The notes beneath the pieces were generated by a model that saw nothing but the letters and a program-made list of their open reading frames with translations, was not told the DNA's origin and made no database searches. This document shows positions 35,912 through 45,314 of a DNA stretch of 64,000 nt, in pieces. The position numbers and the translations under genes are program-made. Source of the DNA: Mangrovimonas aestuarii (GTDB taxonomy: Bacteria > Bacteroidota > Bacteroidia > Flavobacteriales > Flavobacteriaceae); assembly GCF_028767185.1 (NCBI RefSeq), contig NZ_JARACK010000002.1:1-64000 (forward strand), given 5' to 3'. The stretch's first letter is position 1. Every line of letters begins with the position of its first letter.

Positions 35912-36403
35912 ATGAGAACAAATAATGGTAAAGTTAAAGGGCTAATCGTTTCAGTCTATTTTGTACTGATCGTTTTGGTTATTATAATGGCAACGGTGTT
36001 TAGGGCCTTTAAGGATTTGACACCAAATCCAACAGTTTCGTTTATCGTTATTTTTATTGGATTTCTTCTCCTAATTGTTCTCATGCACCAAATAGCCAAG
36101 TACTTTGAATACGATAGCGACGGGATGAAGGTTGTGGTTACCAATAGAGGTCTGTTGCTGTCGGAATATTTAAAATACCGTGAGCATGTAGTTGAGTTTA
36201 AAAAGGAAAATCTTTCGGCCTTTAAACTGAATGATTACATCGTATATAAAAACTTGGTTTTATTTATTGAAAAACCAGGAAAAGGAACAAAAAAGGAAGT
36301 TTTCGACGTGACTTTGGTGGGACGAAAAAAACGCAAGTACATCAAACAATCGTTGAGTAAAATGATAAAAAACAACATAAAGATCAAGAATGACAGAAGA
36401 TAA
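35912..36403 (+). CDS. Membrane protein of unknown function between parE and parC
   Basis: 163 aa with two membrane helices (about 9-30 and 40-62) and a basic cytoplasmic-type tail ('VGRKKRKYIKQSLSKMIKNN'). No family known to me. It lies 5 nt after parE and its last 14 nt overlap the parC start, so all three are on one message and translation is coupled. A transmembrane protein wedged between topoisomerase subunits is a point of interest; role unknown. Confidence 0.75.
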   Translation: MRTNNGKVKGLIVSVYFVLIVLVIIMATVFRAFKDLTPNPTVSFIVIFIGFLLLIVLMHQIAKYFEYDSDGMKVVVTNRGLLLSEYLKYREHVVEFKKENLSAFKLNDYIVYKNLVLFIEKPGKGTKKEVFDVTLVGRKKRKYIKQSLSKMIKNNIKIKNDRR

Positions 36404-39011
36404 CGGGCCATTAGAAAATGACTTCAAAGAGAGCCAGGATACCATTACCAAAGTAACGGGAATGTACAAAGACTGGTTTTTAGATTATGCATCTTATGTT
36501 ATACTGGAGCGTGCCGTTCCGGCTATTGAAGATGGTTTTAAACCGGTTCAACGCCGTATCATGCACTCTATGAAAGATCTTGATGATGGTCGTTACAATA
36601 AGGTAGCTAACATTGTTGGGCATACCATGCAGTACCATCCTCACGGTGATGCGAGTATTGCCGATGCCATGGTGCAAATCGGTCAAAAAGACTTGTTGAT
36701 AGATACCCAAGGAAACTGGGGAAACATTCTTACTGGTGATAGTGCAGCGGCATCTCGTTATATTGAAGCACGTTTATCGAAGTTTGCCTTGGATGTTGTT
36801 TACAATCCAAAGATTACAGAATGGCAGGCATCCTATGATGGTCGCCGTAAGGAGCCCATTAACCTCCCTGTTATGTTTCCGCTATTATTGGCGCAAGGGG
36901 CAGAAGGTATTGCCGTTGGATTATCGACTAAAATTTTACCCCATAACTTCATCGAGCTAATTGATGCTTCCGTAAAACACCTTCAGGGTAAAGGTTTTAC
37001 TTTGGTTCCCGATTTTCCTACAGGAGGAATCGCTGACGTATCTAATTATAATGATGGATTACGTGGAGGGAAAGTACGTGTACGAGCAAAGATTTCCCAA
37101 TTAGATAAAACGACTTTGGTGATTACCGAAGTTCCTTTTGGTTCTACAACGTCAACTTTAATTGATTCCATTCTAAAAGCGAACGATAAAGGGAAGATAA
37201 AAATCAAGCGTATAGAGGATAATACTGCTGCAGAGGTGGAAATATTAGTACATTTACCTTCTGGTATCTCTCCTGATAAAACCATCGACGCATTGTATGC
37301 TTTCACAAATTGTGAAATGTCCATTTCGCCTTTGGGCTGTGTAATTGAAGATAATAGACCATTGTTTATTGGAGTGTCTGAGGTTTTAAGGCGCTCTACA
37401 GATAATACAGTTCAGTTGCTAAAAAGTGATTTGGAAATCAAGCTGAATGAACTTGAAGAACAATGGCACTTTGCATCGTTGGAACGTATTTTTATTGAAA
37501 AACGAATTTATCGTGACATCGAAGAAGTAGATACTTGGGAAGGTGTTATTGAAGCGATAGATAAAGGACTTCAGCCGCATATTAAACACCTTAAACGTAA
37601 GGTTACCGAAGAGGATATTGTCCGTCTTACTGAAATTAGAATTAAGCGTATTTCTAAATTCGATATTGATAAAGCACAACAGAAAATTGAGGCTTTGGAA
37701 GGTGATATAGCACAAGTTAAGCATCATTTGGCGAATCTTATTGACTATGCAATTGCTTATTTTATCCGTTTGAAGAAAGAATATGGAAAGGGTAAGGAAC
37801 GAAAAACTGAGTTGCGTGCTTTTGATGATGTTGATGCGACCAAGGTTGTAATTAGAAATACTAAACTGTATGTAAATAGAGAAGAAGGTTTTGTTGGTAC
37901 ATCTTTGCGCAAAGATGAGTATGTATGCGATTGTAGCGATATTGACGATATAATTGTGTTTACCCAAGAAGGTAAAATGATGGTAACCAAGGTAGATTCT
38001 AAAACCTTTATTGGTAAAAACATTATTCACGTTGCGGTCTTCAAGAAAAAAGATAAGCGTACCATCTATAATATGATTTACCGTGATGGAGCCAAAGGAC
38101 CCTCGTACATTAAGAGGTTTTCGGTGACTTCTATAACTCGCGATAAGGAATACGATTTGACAAACAACGCTAAAGGGTCAGACCTTTGGTACTTCTCTGC
38201 TAATCCAAACGGCGAGGCCGAAGTCGTTACTGTTTTCTTGCGTCAAGTAGGAAGTATTAAAAAACTGAAATGGGATATAGATTTTGCAGATATCCTTATT
38301 AAAGGAAGAGCGTCCAAAGGAAATTTGGTTACTAAATACGCCATTAAGAAAGTTGAGCTAAAAGAGAAAGGAGTTTCAACGCTTAAGCCAAGAAAAATAT
38401 GGTACGACGAAACTGTAAGACGTTTAAATGCTGATGGTAGAGGAGAGTTGCTCGGAGAATTCCACGGTGAAGATCGTATATTGATCATTACACAATCTGG
38501 TTTAGTCAAAACTATTATTCCTGAGCTTACAGCTCATTTTGAGGACAATATGATTGTTCTTGAAAAGTGGATTCCGAATAAACCTATTTCATGTGTTTAC
38601 TTTGATGGCGATAAAGAACGTTTTTATGTAAAACGTTTCTTGGTGGAAAATGAAAACAAAGAAGAGGTGGTTATAACCGATCATGAAAAATCTTATTTGG
38701 AAATTATTTCAACCGATTGGAAGCCTGTTGTTGAGGTTGTGTTTGCTAAAGAACGAGGCAAGGATCGTAAGCCGAATGTAGAATTACTACTTGAGGAATT
38801 TATTGCAATCAAAGGTATTAAGGCTTTAGGAAATCAATTATCCTCAGATAAGGTCAATCAAATAAATCTGTTGGAGTCAATGCCATATGAAGCACCAGAA
38901 GAAGTTCATGCTGATGATTTGGAGGTTGTAGATGAAGAGACTTTAAAGATGGAGAATGAAGAAGAATCAAATGAAAACAGCAACAGAAAGGGGCAAGGCT
39001 CATTATTTTAA
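36390..39011 (+). CDS. parC: DNA topoisomerase IV subunit A
   Basis: 873 aa. Breakage-reunion domain with catalytic Tyr124 in 'AAASRYIEARLSKFA', 'RPVQRRIMHSM'-type helix ('FKPVQRRIMHSMKDL'), 'YHPHGDASIADAMVQ' and 'LAQGAEGIAVGLST'; a C-terminal beta-pinwheel domain from about 490 ('FVGTSLRKDEYVCDCSDIDD'), and a charged acidic tail ending 'GQGSLF'. The start overlaps the preceding membrane gene by 14 nt. No T-rich terminator is evident after the stop. Confidence 0.92.
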   Translation: MTEDNGPLENDFKESQDTITKVTGMYKDWFLDYASYVILERAVPAIEDGFKPVQRRIMHSMKDLDDGRYNKVANIVGHTMQYHPHGDASIADAMVQIGQKDLLIDTQGNWGNILTGDSAAASRYIEARLSKFALDVVYNPKITEWQASYDGRRKEPINLPVMFPLLLAQGAEGIAVGLSTKILPHNFIELIDASVKHLQGKGFTLVPDFPTGGIADVSNYNDGLRGGKVRVRAKISQLDKTTLVITEVPFGSTTSTLIDSILKANDKGKIKIKRIEDNTAAEVEILVHLPSGISPDKTIDALYAFTNCEMSISPLGCVIEDNRPLFIGVSEVLRRSTDNTVQLLKSDLEIKLNELEEQWHFASLERIFIEKRIYRDIEEVDTWEGVIEAIDKGLQPHIKHLKRKVTEEDIVRLTEIRIKRISKFDIDKAQQKIEALEGDIAQVKHHLANLIDYAIAYFIRLKKEYGKGKERKTELRAFDDVDATKVVIRNTKLYVNREEGFVGTSLRKDEYVCDCSDIDDIIVFTQEGKMMVTKVDSKTFIGKNIIHVAVFKKKDKRTIYNMIYRDGAKGPSYIKRFSVTSITRDKEYDLTNNAKGSDLWYFSANPNGEAEVVTVFLRQVGSIKKLKWDIDFADILIKGRASKGNLVTKYAIKKVELKEKGVSTLKPRKIWYDETVRRLNADGRGELLGEFHGEDRILIITQSGLVKTIIPELTAHFEDNMIVLEKWIPNKPISCVYFDGDKERFYVKRFLVENENKEEVVITDHEKSYLEIISTDWKPVVEVVFAKERGKDRKPNVELLLEEFIAIKGIKALGNQLSSDKVNQINLLESMPYEAPEEVHADDLEVVDEETLKMENEEESNENSNRKGQGSLF

Positions 39012-39403
39012 AATGAGTCTTGGTATTCACGTTTCATTATTATCCAATAAGAGGGTACTGTAGCCTAATTGTGGCGTTCGTTGTTTTGTAGCACAACAAC
39101 GCTTGTAAAAGTACCTACTGCAAGTGTAATAATAATGGATAATGCTAAAGCTTTACTGAGTACTTCTAGAGCCATTAGAGCTGTAATAATTATTACTAAG
39201 CTACAGGCTACAAAAATCGTCTTTTGAATCATTTTGTTAATTATTGTAAGGGTTATTGGGTGGAGAATGGGGGGTATTGTCTATAAATTTAATAAAATTG
39301 TAGGATATAAGCCTGAAGAAAGTAAGTTTTTTTGTTGCTTTTTTGTAAGTGTATTGTTTGTTACTAGTAAAGACTGATTATTAAAGTTTAGACAAATTGG
39401 TGG
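39012..39403. other. Interval between parC and the DUF3810 gene
   Basis: 392 nt with no long ORF. It contains a minus-strand 55-codon ORF (39065-39232), otherwise only A+T-rich sequence with no promoter I can assign and no clear hairpin terminator. Confidence 0.7.
39065..39232 (-). CDS. Putative 55-aa small membrane protein
   Basis: An ORF from ATG at 39232 to TAG at 39065. The product starts 'MIQKTIFVACSLVIIITALM', continues with a second hydrophobic stretch around 'ALALSIIITLAVGTFTSVVV' and ends 'LQNNERHN': two short membrane helices with charged loop and tail. Codon choice resembles the neighbouring genes, and the frame is uninterrupted in an otherwise gene-free stretch. No promoter is recognised. 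No family assigned. Confidence 0.5.
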   Translation of the reverse strand: MIQKTIFVACSLVIIITALMALEVLSKALALSIIITLAVGTFTSVVVLQNNERHN

Positions 39404-40471
39404 TTAAAGGCCTTTTTTTTGGATGTAGTTAACTAACAAAGCTACGACATAACTATAACTTTTCATGCCGTCTGTTTGATTGTTTGCCTGTAAGTAACCA
39501 TCATATGTTTTTTTGAAAATTGGTTCAACTGGGTTTTGATAACTGTCCCAAAATAGCCGTCCTTCCTCATAGTTTTTTAAGATGCCTATATTAACATTTT
39601 TAACAAGTTTGTTATAGAGATTTTCGTCTCTTACATAAAGTTCATTCAGGCAGTGACGCAGGCCGAAAATTAAACCAGAATACCTGAAGTAAGTATCAGG
39701 GTGGTTGATAGCTGCCATGCAGCCAATAAAATTTGCCTCATTTTCTGCTGCATATCCTAATTGATGTGCAATCTCATGCGAACTCGTTGTCGGCATTTTA
39801 TAGGCAGGAATCAACCCATCCACCTGACCTTCATTTGTAAAAGGGTTTAAATAGCCACTAAAACCCATATATGTTAAAGGTAAACTGTAAATAGATTTTT
39901 TTATACTTACGGGGTGGTACTCCAGGTGAGGAAATATTTTTTGTAGCTCTTTATACCCTAATGCACTCTTTTTTAAGATATCTGGCTTATTGTAGGGCAT
40001 ATTTACGGCTAGGCTATCATTATTAGTGATTTCATAATGAGCTCTGTTGGCCAATTTTATCAAGCTTGTAGTAGTTGTTACAAGTTCTTCTGTAGTATAA
40101 TCGGCATTGAGATTTAAGTTTTCATGCAAAGGAGGACGGTAATAGTTCATCCCCCATAAAAAATGGAAAGCAAAATAAAAAATGGATAGGGCAGTCAAAA
40201 CATCTGTAGTCCAAGATTTCGGAGCTTTGATGATACGGCGTCTGTTTACTATAAACCAACGAATTGCTAATACAGATGCTAATGTGTAAACAATGTCTCC
40301 AAAAGAAAATGGGAGCCAACCAAGAACATACCTGAAAATTTTTGAGATAAAAGGATATAGCCCATTGCTGTAATAGGTCTCAATAAACTGTGGGTACTGA
40401 GCAATAAATTTTACCAATAAAAACTGAGGTAAAATAGATAATGCAATTATGGGTTTTACGATATGGCGCAT
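39404..40471 (-). CDS. DUF3810 family membrane metalloprotease-like protein
   Basis: 355 aa. Three hydrophobic segments in the first ~115 residues, then a soluble domain with 'SSHEIAHQLGYAAENEANFI', a HEXXH zinc motif with a downstream Glu as in gluzincin-type proteases. DUF3810 is widespread in Bacteroidota and has no assigned substrate. Active site likely faces the periplasm or the membrane surface. Divergent from pepD. Confidence 0.85.
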   Translation of the reverse strand: MRHIVKPIIALSILPQFLLVKFIAQYPQFIETYYSNGLYPFISKIFRYVLGWLPFSFGDIVYTLASVLAIRWFIVNRRRIIKAPKSWTTDVLTALSIFYFAFHFLWGMNYYRPPLHENLNLNADYTTEELVTTTTSLIKLANRAHYEITNNDSLAVNMPYNKPDILKKSALGYKELQKIFPHLEYHPVSIKKSIYSLPLTYMGFSGYLNPFTNEGQVDGLIPAYKMPTTSSHEIAHQLGYAAENEANFIGCMAAINHPDTYFRYSGLIFGLRHCLNELYVRDENLYNKLVKNVNIGILKNYEEGRLFWDSYQNPVEPIFKKTYDGYLQANNQTDGMKSYSYVVALLVNYIQKKGL

Positions 40472-40492
40472 ACCTCAAAAATAGCCATTTGT

Positions 40493-40524
40493 TTGTAATT
40501 CTTATCTTCTAATACCTACCTTTG
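40493..40524 (+). promoter_or_regulatory. Promoter of pepD
   Basis: TTG (40493-40495), 21-nt spacer, TACCTTTG (40517-40524). The ATG at 40546 follows after 21 nt. Confidence 0.7.
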
Positions 40525-40545
40525 TGACTTAATTTTTAAGATACT

Positions 40546-42006
40546 ATGAATTCAGAAATAAGAGAACTAAAGCCCAAAGCTCTGTGGAATAAATTTGCTG
40601 ACCTTAATGCTGTGCCTCGAGCCTCGAAAAAGGAAGAGCGCGTTATTGCTTTTATGAAGGAGTTTGGTAATAATTTAGGGTTACAAACTATTGAAGACGA
40701 AGTAGGGAACGTTATTATAAAAAAGCAAGCTACTCCTGGTATGGAAGATCGAAAGACCATTGTAATGCAGTCGCATTTGGATATGGTTCATCAAAAAAAC
40801 AATGATACTGATTTCGATTTCGATACCCAAGGAATTGAAATGTATGTTGATGGTGATTGGGTTCGTGCTAAAGGAACTACTTTAGGAGCCGACAATGGAC
40901 TTGGTGTAGCGACAATTATGGCGATTTTGGAAAGTAAAGATATCGACCACCCAGCAATTGAAGCTTTGTTTACGATTGATGAGGAAACAGGAATGACTGG
41001 GGCTATGGGATTAAAAGGAGGAATTCTTGACGGCGAGATTCTTTTAAACTTGGATACTGAAGAAGATGATGAAATAGGTGTTGGATGTGCCGGAGGTGTA
41101 GATGTAACAGCGACACGTGAATATAATGTAGAGGAAACGCCAGAATTCAAAATAGGATATTCCATTACAGTTAAAGGGCTTCAAGGAGGTCACTCTGGAA
41201 TGGATATTATCAAAGGACTTGGTAATGCCAATAAATTGATGAACCGTTTGTTGTTTGATGGTTTCGAAAATTTTGGACTTCGTATTTCTGAAATTAATGG
41301 AGGTGGATTAAGAAATGCTATCCCTAGAGAGAGCAATGCCGTAGTAGCAATCGATGCTGTTCACGAGCAAGCTTTTGAGCTGGAAATGCAAGAGAAGACA
41401 GAAGTATTAAAAACAGAATTAAAAACAGTTGAACCAGGATTGACTATTGTGGTTGAAAGATGTGAAACCCCAGAAACGATTATGGATTTGGGTGTTCAGG
41501 AAGGTGTAACCCGTGCACTTTATGCTGCTTGGAATGGTGTGTACCGTATGAGTGCCGATATTCCTGGTCTTGTTGAGACATCGAATAATATTGCCCGTGT
41601 AGAGATTAAGGATGGTAATATAAAAATCGCATGTTTAACTCGTTCATCAGTAGAGAGCTCTAAGTGGGATTTAGCGAATACGCTTCGTGCTACTTTCGAA
41701 TTGACTGGGTGTGAAGTAGAGTTCTCTGGAGATTATCCTGGTTGGACACCTAATATGGATTCTGACATATTAAAGGTTCTTGTTGATCTTTACAAGGAAA
41801 TGAATGGGGAAGATCCTAATGTAGCAGCTTGTCACGCAGGACTGGAATGTGGTATTTTAGGAACCAATTATCCAGAAATGGATATGATAAGTTTTGGACC
41901 AAACATCAAAGGAGCTCACTCTCCAGATGAACGTGCAAGTATTTCTTCTGCACAAAAGTACTGGAAGTATGTTCTTGAAATATTAAAGAATATTCCAAAG
42001 AACTAA
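40546..42006 (+). CDS. pepD: Aminoacyl-histidine dipeptidase (M20C)
   Basis: 486 aa, full length. Dinuclear zinc motifs: 'MQSHLDMVHQ', 'GADNGLGVA', 'FTIDEETGMTGAM', 'VGCAGGVDV', 'CHAGLECGIL' and a final 'SPDERASI' His/Arg region. Hydrolyses Xaa-His and other dipeptides in the cytoplasm. Stand-alone gene with its own promoter and terminator. Confidence 0.93.
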   Translation: MNSEIRELKPKALWNKFADLNAVPRASKKEERVIAFMKEFGNNLGLQTIEDEVGNVIIKKQATPGMEDRKTIVMQSHLDMVHQKNNDTDFDFDTQGIEMYVDGDWVRAKGTTLGADNGLGVATIMAILESKDIDHPAIEALFTIDEETGMTGAMGLKGGILDGEILLNLDTEEDDEIGVGCAGGVDVTATREYNVEETPEFKIGYSITVKGLQGGHSGMDIIKGLGNANKLMNRLLFDGFENFGLRISEINGGGLRNAIPRESNAVVAIDAVHEQAFELEMQEKTEVLKTELKTVEPGLTIVVERCETPETIMDLGVQEGVTRALYAAWNGVYRMSADIPGLVETSNNIARVEIKDGNIKIACLTRSSVESSKWDLANTLRATFELTGCEVEFSGDYPGWTPNMDSDILKVLVDLYKEMNGEDPNVAACHAGLECGILGTNYPEMDMISFGPNIKGAHSPDERASISSAQKYWKYVLEILKNIPKN

Positions 42007-42025
42007 TTGAGGTGCAGTTATATAT

Positions 42026-42058
42026 AAAAAAAAGCCTTTCTATTGAAAGGCTTTTTTT
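42026..42058 (+). terminator. Bidirectional terminator
   Basis: AAAAAGCCTTTC / GAAAGGCTTTTT (42029-42040, 42045-42056) with TATT loop, A-run left and T-run right, between convergent pepD and the PPIase gene. Confidence 0.9.
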
Positions 42059-42076
42059 ATTGATCGTATTTTAGAA

Positions 42077-43213
42077 TTACTCTTGGATACCAGTAATTTC
42101 CAAATCGAAAATCAAGTTGGTATTAGCTGGGATAACAGGAGGCATTCCTCTTTCACCATAAGCCAAGAATGAAGGAATAAATACTCTCGCTTTATCACCT
42201 ACATTCATGTTTAACATTGCTTCACGGAATCCAGGTACCAAAGTGGCTCGCTCATTATAAATCATAGGGAATGGCTTATAAGCACCGCGCTTATCTCTAT
42301 TTTCGTCATATTTTCCGAACTTTTCTGCAATGTATTTGTAGTTGGTGTCAAACAACTGTCCGTCTTCAAAGTAACCAGCATAGTTTATTAATACCTTATC
42401 CTGTGAAGTAGGCTTCACCCCATTGGGATTTTCGTTGTTATATATCATCACTACTCCTGTAGGCAAACGTTTTACAGTACCTTCAGGGCTCTCATTTTGT
42501 TTAATGAATTCCTCTCGGGCAGCGTTCAACTTTGCTTCACGTTCTTTCTTTTCCTGTTCTAATTCAACGAAATGATTCTTAAACACTTCTGAAGCGTTAA
42601 AAGCTTGTGCAGCCTCTCCTTTTCTAATGATGTTTACTTCTTGAATGATTACATCTTCTTTTGGTTTGTCTCCAGGTTTTGTGGTTTCTATATTGCCAAG
42701 AGCTGTTAAGACATCATTTCCTTCTACTAAATGGCCAAATACAGAATGTTTATTGTTTAACCATGGAGTGGCCTTAAGAGTGATAAAAAATTGACTGCCG
42801 TTGGTAGCAGGTCCCGAGTTTGCCATTGAAAGTATGCCCAATGTGTCGTGTACCAAAGTAGCATCAAATTCATCCTTGAACTTATAGCCAGGATTACCTC
42901 TTCCTGTGCCTTCAGGATCTCCACCTTGAATCATGAAGTCTTTAATGATTCGGTGAAAGGTTAAACCATTGTAGAATTTTTTTCCTTGGTAAGTACTATC
43001 GACCAAATGGTTGGTCCCTTCTGCAAGAGTAATGAAGTTCGCTACTGTTACTGGTGTTTTTTGGTATTCTAATTGGGCAACCATTGTTCCTTTGTTGGTT
43101 ACGATTTCAGCATAAATACCATCGCCAAGATCGGGGTATTTATTTTGGCAAGATGTAAAACTCACCAACATTGCTAATAAAAATAATTTCATAGTTTTTT
43201 TTACTAATGTCAT
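42077..43213 (-). CDS. Cyclophilin-FKBP fusion peptidyl-prolyl isomerase lipoprotein
   Basis: 378 aa with a lipobox 'VSFTSC' (Cys22; an alternative ATG at 43192 gives a shorter signal). An N-terminal cyclophilin domain (about 30-195: 'FHRIIKDFMIQGGDPEGTGR', 'LSMANSGPATNGSQFFIT', 'HSVFGHLVEG') is joined by a Glu/Lys-rich helical linker (about 200-245) to a C-terminal FKBP domain (about 265-378: 'VLINYAGYFEDGQLFDTNY', 'VPGFREAMLNMNVGDKARVF', 'AYGERGMPPVIPANTNLIF'). Two unrelated isomerase folds in one periplasmic protein. It lies 7 nt after gldI and probably helps fold exported or gliding proteins. Confidence 0.9.
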   Translation of the reverse strand: MTLVKKTMKLFLLAMLVSFTSCQNKYPDLGDGIYAEIVTNKGTMVAQLEYQKTPVTVANFITLAEGTNHLVDSTYQGKKFYNGLTFHRIIKDFMIQGGDPEGTGRGNPGYKFKDEFDATLVHDTLGILSMANSGPATNGSQFFITLKATPWLNNKHSVFGHLVEGNDVLTALGNIETTKPGDKPKEDVIIQEVNIIRKGEAAQAFNASEVFKNHFVELEQEKKEREAKLNAAREEFIKQNESPEGTVKRLPTGVVMIYNNENPNGVKPTSQDKVLINYAGYFEDGQLFDTNYKYIAEKFGKYDENRDKRGAYKPFPMIYNERATLVPGFREAMLNMNVGDKARVFIPSFLAYGERGMPPVIPANTNLIFDLEITGIQE

Positions 43214-43219
43214 GGTTTA

Positions 43220-43768
43220 TTAATTGGTTTGGTTTTGGCTTATAGAATTTACAGTGACTTTGCAAACTAAAGGGACACTGCTTCCTATTTTATTTTCGTC
43301 TCCATAATAGCCATAAGCTTTTTGGGAAGGGAAAAGGAATGTAACTGTTTCTCCTACTTTCATTAATTTAAGACCTTCGCGAAGCCCTGTAAAAAGCTCT
43401 TGTTGGTCCATGGCGTAGTTTTGGGTTTTTATTTCGTCTTGAGAATAAATTAAATCTCCTTCTAAAGTTTTGACATCGTAATTAAAGTTTACCAAATCAC
43501 CAAAAGCAGGTTTAGATAGTGTGTCGTTTTCAATTTTAGTATTGTAGTAGTACCAAAACCCACTTTCTGAAGCGATGTAGTCTATTTCTGGGTTGCCTTT
43601 TATGATGTCTTCAATGAGTTTTTGTTCATGCTCATTAAGCTTTTTATTTCGTTCAACCGATTGGTCTATAAATGAACCGCTATTCACACTAACAGGCTTG
43701 CGGGGCTCAGGAGATTTACAACCAATAAAAGTCAGAAAGGCGAAAGCAATATATATTAAATGTTTCAT
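43220..43768 (-). CDS. gldI: Gliding-motility FKBP-type lipoprotein GldI
   Basis: 182 aa. Lipoprotein signal with 'LTFIGC' (Cys17), and an FKBP-type domain (about 75-175; 'GDLVNFNYDVKTLEGDLIYS', 'GLREGLKLMKVGETVTFLFP', 'KAYGYYGD'). GldI is one of the gliding lipoproteins of Flavobacterium johnsoniae with an isomerase fold, thought to assist folding of T9SS/gliding machinery components. It overlaps the DHH phosphoesterase gene by 4 nt (43765-43768). Consistent with the T9SS cargo elsewhere in the window. Confidence 0.88.
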   Translation of the reverse strand: MKHLIYIAFAFLTFIGCKSPEPRKPVSVNSGSFIDQSVERNKKLNEHEQKLIEDIIKGNPEIDYIASESGFWYYYNTKIENDTLSKPAFGDLVNFNYDVKTLEGDLIYSQDEIKTQNYAMDQQELFTGLREGLKLMKVGETVTFLFPSQKAYGYYGDENKIGSSVPLVCKVTVNSISQNQTN

Positions 43769-44781
43769 GAGTTGAGTGCTTGTTTATATTGCGGTAAGAT
43801 ACTAATAAATTTTTCAATGGTATCTTCCAAAGACATATCACTCGCCCCTCCGGCAGCATTGATATGGCCACCTCCAGAAAAATGAGTCCTAGAGAACTCG
43901 TTTACAGAAAAACCACCTTTAGAACGTAGTGAAATCTTAACAATATCCTCTTGTTTGTTTTCTATGAAAATGGCTGCAAAAATAATGTTGTCTAAAGACA
44001 AACCATAATTAACAAAACCTTCGGTATCGCCTTTTTTGAAATTGAATTTGTTCAATTCCTCATGCGATAGGGTAATAAATGCTGTCCGAAACTCTGGTAA
44101 CACCTTTAAGTTGGTCAATGCACAACCCAATAACTGCAATTTCTCATAACGATTGGTGTCATAGATGTTATTGTGGATTTGAGCATTATTAGCTCCTTTA
44201 TCAATCAGATCAGCAATAACACGATGGGTAGCACTAGTTGTCGATGGAAAACGGAAAGAGCCTGTATCTGTCATAATACCGGTATAAATACAAGTGGCTA
44301 TTTTGGAATCTATTTTAGAACTGTCATTTAACATTTCAATGAATCTGTATACCATTTCACAGGTTGAACTCATGTTAACATCAGAGTACATGTACTTGGC
44401 ATAATCGTCAGGCTGTTGGTGATGGTCAATCATAATCTTAATAGCTTTACTTTTAACTAAAGAAAGCTCCATATCACCTGCACGGTTTAGTGCATTAAAA
44501 TCGAGTGTGAATATCACATCGGCATCGCCAATCAGTTTATCGCAAACTTCTTTGTCTGTTTCGTATTTCAAAACCTGATCGTCTCCTGGTAGCCACTTCA
44601 AGAAGTGAGGATAGTCATTTGGAGAGATAACTTTAGCATCTACGTCGTACTTCAATAGGTAATGACAAATTGCTAAGCAGGATCCCATAGCGTCACCATC
44701 TGGGTTTTTATGTGGAACAATAACTGCTTGTTTAGCAGTGTGGAGTAAAGATTTTACTTCGGAAAGATCTTGTGTGTTCAT
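43765..44781 (-). CDS. DHH phosphoesterase, NrnA-like
   Basis: 338 aa, usual length for bifunctional oligoribonuclease/pAp phosphatase NrnA. DHH domain: 'VPHKNPDGDAMGS' and 'MIDHHQQPDDYAKY' with the metal-binding DHH; DHHA1 domain: 'HFSGGGHINAAGGAS'. Degrades nanoRNAs and dephosphorylates 3'-phosphoadenosine 5'-phosphate. Cytoplasmic. First gene of the operon that continues with gldI and the fused isomerase. Confidence 0.88.
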   Translation of the reverse strand: MNTQDLSEVKSLLHTAKQAVIVPHKNPDGDAMGSCLAICHYLLKYDVDAKVISPNDYPHFLKWLPGDDQVLKYETDKEVCDKLIGDADVIFTLDFNALNRAGDMELSLVKSKAIKIMIDHHQQPDDYAKYMYSDVNMSSTCEMVYRFIEMLNDSSKIDSKIATCIYTGIMTDTGSFRFPSTTSATHRVIADLIDKGANNAQIHNNIYDTNRYEKLQLLGCALTNLKVLPEFRTAFITLSHEELNKFNFKKGDTEGFVNYGLSLDNIIFAAIFIENKQEDIVKISLRSKGGFSVNEFSRTHFSGGGHINAAGGASDMSLEDTIEKFISILPQYKQALNS

Positions 44782-44818
44782 AGAGGGCGAATATACAATT
44801 TTTTAAACTTGGAGTGTC

Positions 44819-44848
44819 TTGTTTTTAATTGGAAAACCATTACTTTTG
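44819..44848 (+). promoter_or_regulatory. Promoter of ndk
   Basis: TTG (44819-44821), 19-nt spacer, TACTTTTG (44841-44848). The predicted transcript start near 44855 lies after the in-frame ATG at 44829, so that start cannot be used. Confidence 0.7.
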
Positions 44849-44870
44849 CACGACATTTAAAAATATGAAA

Positions 44871-45290
44871 ATGGCAACAAACAGAACATTTACAATGCTT
44901 AAGCCAGATGCTGTTGAAAAGGGACACATTGGCGCAATACTTGAAAAAATCACAGCTTCAGGATTTAGAATTGTAGCTTTGAAGTTAACGCAAATGACAA
45001 AAGCCGATGCAGAAACTTTTTACGCTATTCACAGTGAGCGTCCATTTTTTGGAGAATTGGTAGAGTATATGACTCGTGGACCGATTGTAGCTGCTGTTTT
45101 GGAAAAAGAAAACGCTGTTGAAGATTTCAGAACGCTTATCGGAGCGACTAACCCAGCTGAGGCTGCAGAAGGAACTATCAGAAAACTGTATGCTGCTTCT
45201 ATTGGTGAAAACGCTGTTCACGGAAGTGATAGTGATGAGAACGCTGCTATTGAGAGTGCTTTCCACTTTGCAGGAAGAGAGATGTTCTAA
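44871..45290 (+). CDS. ndk: Nucleoside diphosphate kinase
   Basis: 139 aa from the ATG at 44871 ('[18 protein letters not shown]'); ATG 44865 is an alternative two codons upstream. Catalytic His117 in '[12 protein letters not shown]'. Transfers gamma-phosphate among nucleoside di- and triphosphates by a phospho-His intermediate. Promoter and terminator indicate a single-gene unit. Confidence 0.96.
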   Translation: MATNRTFTMLKPDAVEKGHIGAILEKITASGFRIVALKLTQMTKADAETFYAIHSERPFFGELVEYMTRGPIVAAVLEKENAVEDFRTLIGATNPAEAAEGTIRKLYAASIGENAVHGSDSDENAAIESAFHFAGREMF

Positions 45291-45314
45291 TAAACGAACA
45301 CACCTAATATATTC

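Noticed and set aside
37419-38030. Long minus-strand ORF of 203 codons inside parC
   Set aside because: Antisense to a conserved gene, with composition that mirrors its codons (Ser/Phe/Asn-rich); no start context or family match.
44829-44870. In-frame ATG upstream of ndk
   Set aside because: It is inside the promoter region (between -33 and -7), so it cannot be in the transcript.
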